The translations under genes were made by a program, and so were the position numbers. From assembly GCA_900544205.1 (NCBI GenBank), contig UQUG01000018.1, positions 1 to 30,769 of the forward strand: a DNA stretch of 30,769 nucleotides, written 5' to 3'. Of this stretch, positions 29,092 through 30,769 are shown in pieces. The notes under the pieces are model-generated. The model saw only the letters and a program-made list of their open reading frames with translations, searched no databases and had not been told where the DNA came from. Every line of letters starts with the position of its first letter. The first letter of the stretch is position 1. Source of the stretch: an uncultured Collinsella sp. GTDB lineage: Bacteria > Actinomycetota > Coriobacteriia > Coriobacteriales > Coriobacteriaceae.

Positions 29092-30180
29092 ATGGCACAT
29101 CGCTCCGTTATTCCGTTTGGCCCGCAGCACCCGGTGCTGCCCGAGCCGCTTCATCTGGACCTGGTGATCGAGGACGACCGCGTCATCGAGGCAATTCCGC
29201 AGATCGGCTTTGTGCACCGCGGACTCGAGAAGCTCACCGAAAAGCGTGATATGCACCAGTTTGGCTACATCGCCGAGCGCATCTGCGGCATCTGCGCCGT
29301 GGGCCACAGCTGCGGCTATGCCAGCGCCTGCGAGCGCATGCTCGACATCGAGGTGCCCGGCCGCGTGCAGTATATCCGCACCATTTTGCACGAGCTTTCG
29401 CGCATCCACTCGCATCTGCTGTGGCTGGGCCTGCTTGCCGACGCCTTTGGCTTCGAGGCGCTGTTCTATCGGTCATGGACCCTGCGCGAGCAGATTCTCA
29501 AGATTTTCGAGAGCACTTGCGGCGGACGCGTGATCCTTTCGATTAACGAGATCGGCGGCCTTAAGCACGACATTGAGGATTCCGAGCTGGCGGGTATTGT
29601 CCAGACGCTCGACGCTATGCGCCCTGACTACGAGGCCGTGGTGCATACATTTTTGGACGACAATAGCTGCGGCGAGCGCCTGCATGGCGTGGGCGTGATC
29701 AGCAAGAAGGACGCGCTGGATCTGTCGATGGTCGGCCCGTTCGGTCGCGCCTCGGGCGTGGATTATGACGTGCGCATGTTCGGTGACGGTGCCTATGCGG
29801 ACTTGGTTGCGTTTGAGCCGATTGTTGCCACCGATGGCGACTGTTATGCCCGCTGCCAGGTGCGTTGTGCCGAGGTTACGCAGGCCATGGACATTATCAA
29901 GGAGCTTATCGGCAAGATTCCGCACGACGGTATCGGCGGGCGTACCAAGCTCACGCCGGCCGACGGCGCGCGCGGCGAGGTTGTGATTGAGCAGCCGCGC
30001 GGCGAGGCGTACTACTATGTGCGCGGCAACGGCACCAAGAATCTGGACCGTTTTCGCGTGCGCACGCCGACGTCGCAGAACCTGGCGGGTCTGACACATG
30101 CGCTGCAGGGTGTGCTCCTTGCCAACGTGCCCATGATTATCCTGACCATTGACCCCTGCATTAGCTGCACGGAAAGGTAG
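29092..30180 (+). CDS. echE: Ech hydrogenase large (catalytic NiFe) subunit
   Basis: The 362-residue protein holds the Ni-Fe site where protons are reduced to H2. The four ligand cysteines are present: C65 and C68 in ERICGICAVGHS, and C356 and C359 in DPCISCTER. All these point to a true hydrogenase and not to a Complex I relative such as NuoD, which lacks them. The protein stops three residues after the last cysteine, so there is no C-terminal extension of the kind that maturation proteases remove in other [NiFe] hydrogenases. An AGGAGG stands about 10 nt before the ATG; the gap from echD is 5 nt. Accessory hyp genes are not in the window. Confidence 0.95.
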   Translation: MAHRSVIPFGPQHPVLPEPLHLDLVIEDDRVIEAIPQIGFVHRGLEKLTEKRDMHQFGYIAERICGICAVGHSCGYASACERMLDIEVPGRVQYIRTILHELSRIHSHLLWLGLLADAFGFEALFYRSWTLREQILKIFESTCGGRVILSINEIGGLKHDIEDSELAGIVQTLDAMRPDYEAVVHTFLDDNSCGERLHGVGVISKKDALDLSMVGPFGRASGVDYDVRMFGDGAYADLVAFEPIVATDGDCYARCQVRCAEVTQAMDIIKELIGKIPHDGIGGRTKLTPADGARGEVVIEQPRGEAYYYVRGNGTKNLDRFRVRTPTSQNLAGLTHALQGVLLANVPMIILTIDPCISCTER

Positions 30181-30187
30181 GCGCGGC

Positions 30188-30529
30188 ATGAGTTTACTGA
30201 CATTTGCCAAGACGGCCTTGGGTTCTATGGTCAAGCAGCCGGTAACGGTGTGCTATCCGCAGGAGAAGCTCGCGGCACCCGAGCGTCTGCGCGGACATAT
30301 CGTCAACGACATGGACGTGTGCATCTGCTGCGGCATGTGCGCGCGCCGTTGCCCGGCGGGCGCACTCTCGGTCGATCGCAAGGGCGGTACCTGGTCGATC
30401 GATCCGTACGCTTGCGTGGTGTGCGGCGAGTGCATCGAGAGCTGCCCCAAACACTGCCTGACTATGGACACCGCCCGCACCCCAGTCGCGGCGGACAAGA
30501 CTCCCACGGTAGAAACCAAGCCGGAGTAG
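30188..30529 (+). CDS. echF: Ech hydrogenase 2[4Fe-4S] ferredoxin subunit
   Basis: The 113-residue protein has two classical clusters: CICCGMCARRCP near 45-56 and CVVCGECIESCP near 76-87. It passes electrons from reduced ferredoxin to the small subunit. The C-terminal 20 residues are Thr/Pro/Lys-rich and variable. AAAGGTAGG precedes the ATG and the gap from echE is 7 nt. The frame is open upstream into echE, but the ATG at 30188 fits the family length. It is the last gene of the operon, followed by hairpins. Confidence 0.93.
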   Translation: MSLLTFAKTALGSMVKQPVTVCYPQEKLAAPERLRGHIVNDMDVCICCGMCARRCPAGALSVDRKGGTWSIDPYACVVCGECIESCPKHCLTMDTARTPVAADKTPTVETKPE

Positions 30530-30544
30530 CGCGAAGACGGGGCC

Positions 30545-30588
30545 GGTGGGGCAAAAATGCCCCACCTGCCCCGCGCTTAAACGCGCGG
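30545..30588 (+). terminator. double hairpin ending the hydrogenase operon
   Basis: GGTGGGGCA and TGCCCCACC form a perfect 9-bp stem around AAAA (30545-30566), followed by CCGCGC/GCGCGG (30571-30588). There is no long T-run, so the end may depend partly on structure or Rho. Confidence 0.65.
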
Positions 30589-30690
30589 TTGTGCCGTCGC
30601 GAACAAAACTATGCCGGATTACGGGGCTGGATAGCGAATCTCCGACCATACAGAAAATCGCAAAAACAAAACCGACGCTCCTATAAGTTG

Positions 30691-30769
30691 TCAAGAGGCA
30701 GTTTGCGGGAGCGCTCTCTCCAATTCGCACAGGAGCTCGTAATACCTCCTCTCCAGTTTCGTCGACCGC
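30691..30769 (-). CDS. C-terminal part of an unknown protein, cut by the window edge
   Basis: On the minus strand the last 25 codons before a TGA at 30691-30693 read like the end of a protein: TKLERRYYELLCELERALPQ then TAS. The helix is regular and the codons fit. Only this piece is visible, so the family cannot be named. The gene would be convergent with the hydrogenase operon. Confidence 0.4.
   Translation of the reverse strand, partial: RSTKLERRYYELLCELERALPQTAS

Noticed and set aside
29092..30180. Complex I NuoD-like subunit instead of a hydrogenase
   Set aside because: All four Ni-ligand cysteines are present (C65, C68, C356, C359), which NuoD lacks.

Overview
The window looks like a high-GC, gut-type Actinobacterium of the class Coriobacteriia, most likely Collinsella or a close relative. 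That assignment is an inference from gene content (an Ech-type energy-converting hydrogenase, PTS/GH4 sugar use, IS256-type elements) and codon use; no rRNA or other marker is present. The window divides into a mobile, tRNA-anchored left two thirds (about 1-21300) and a core-like right third (about 21300-30769).

Element A (1 to about 9800) is the right part of an integrative mobilizable or conjugative element. Read from its right end it has a complete tyrosine integrase (8166-9458), a cargo gene with a C-terminal Cys4 zinc knuckle (6734-8164, opposite strand), an excisionase-like HTH protein, a DnaC-like protein lacking a recognisable Walker A, two unknown proteins, a ribbon-helix-helix accessory protein, a MobL-type relaxase and a TraG/VirD4 coupling protein. 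No VirB4 or other mating-pore gene is visible. The element ends in a 58-bp sequence containing the 3' end of an initiator tRNA-Met gene.

Segment B (about 9800-16710) carries a sugar module: an RpiR-type regulator facing away from, and tail to tail with, a PTS EIICB - small membrane protein - 6-phospho-alpha-glucosidase operon. A complete IS256-family insertion with an 8-bp target duplication sits in the operon's leader. The segment ends with a decayed relative of the integrase and a diverged second copy of the tRNA 3' end.

Segment C (about 16710-21300) holds remnants of an IS whose ends now flank a zinc-knuckle/BspA-like chimera, an HTH regulator and a small membrane protein. Next comes an AlbA_2/Schlafen-type regulator behind a cluster of TTTAGTC operators-like motifs, then a third tRNA 3' end identical over 58 bp to the first. 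The three copies suggest successive insertions at one tRNA-fMet gene, whose 5' half must lie outside the window, probably to the left.

The core-like part opens with four palindromic units at a regular 80-81 bp period (21372-21671). It continues with a 2-enoate reductase/old-yellow-enzyme-type flavo-iron-sulfur oxidoreductase, a stand-alone helix-turn-helix protein of the IS3 OrfA type, and a five-gene operon for a membrane-bound [NiFe] hydrogenase in which the EchA-like and EchB-like membrane subunits are fused in one 960-residue protein. The operon would couple ferredoxin oxidation and H2 evolution to ion translocation. The most unusual signals are the 80-bp palindrome array, the triple att/tRNA structure, the EchA-EchB fusion with Ala/Lys-rich tails on its neighbours, and the IS-end-flanked chimeric gene.
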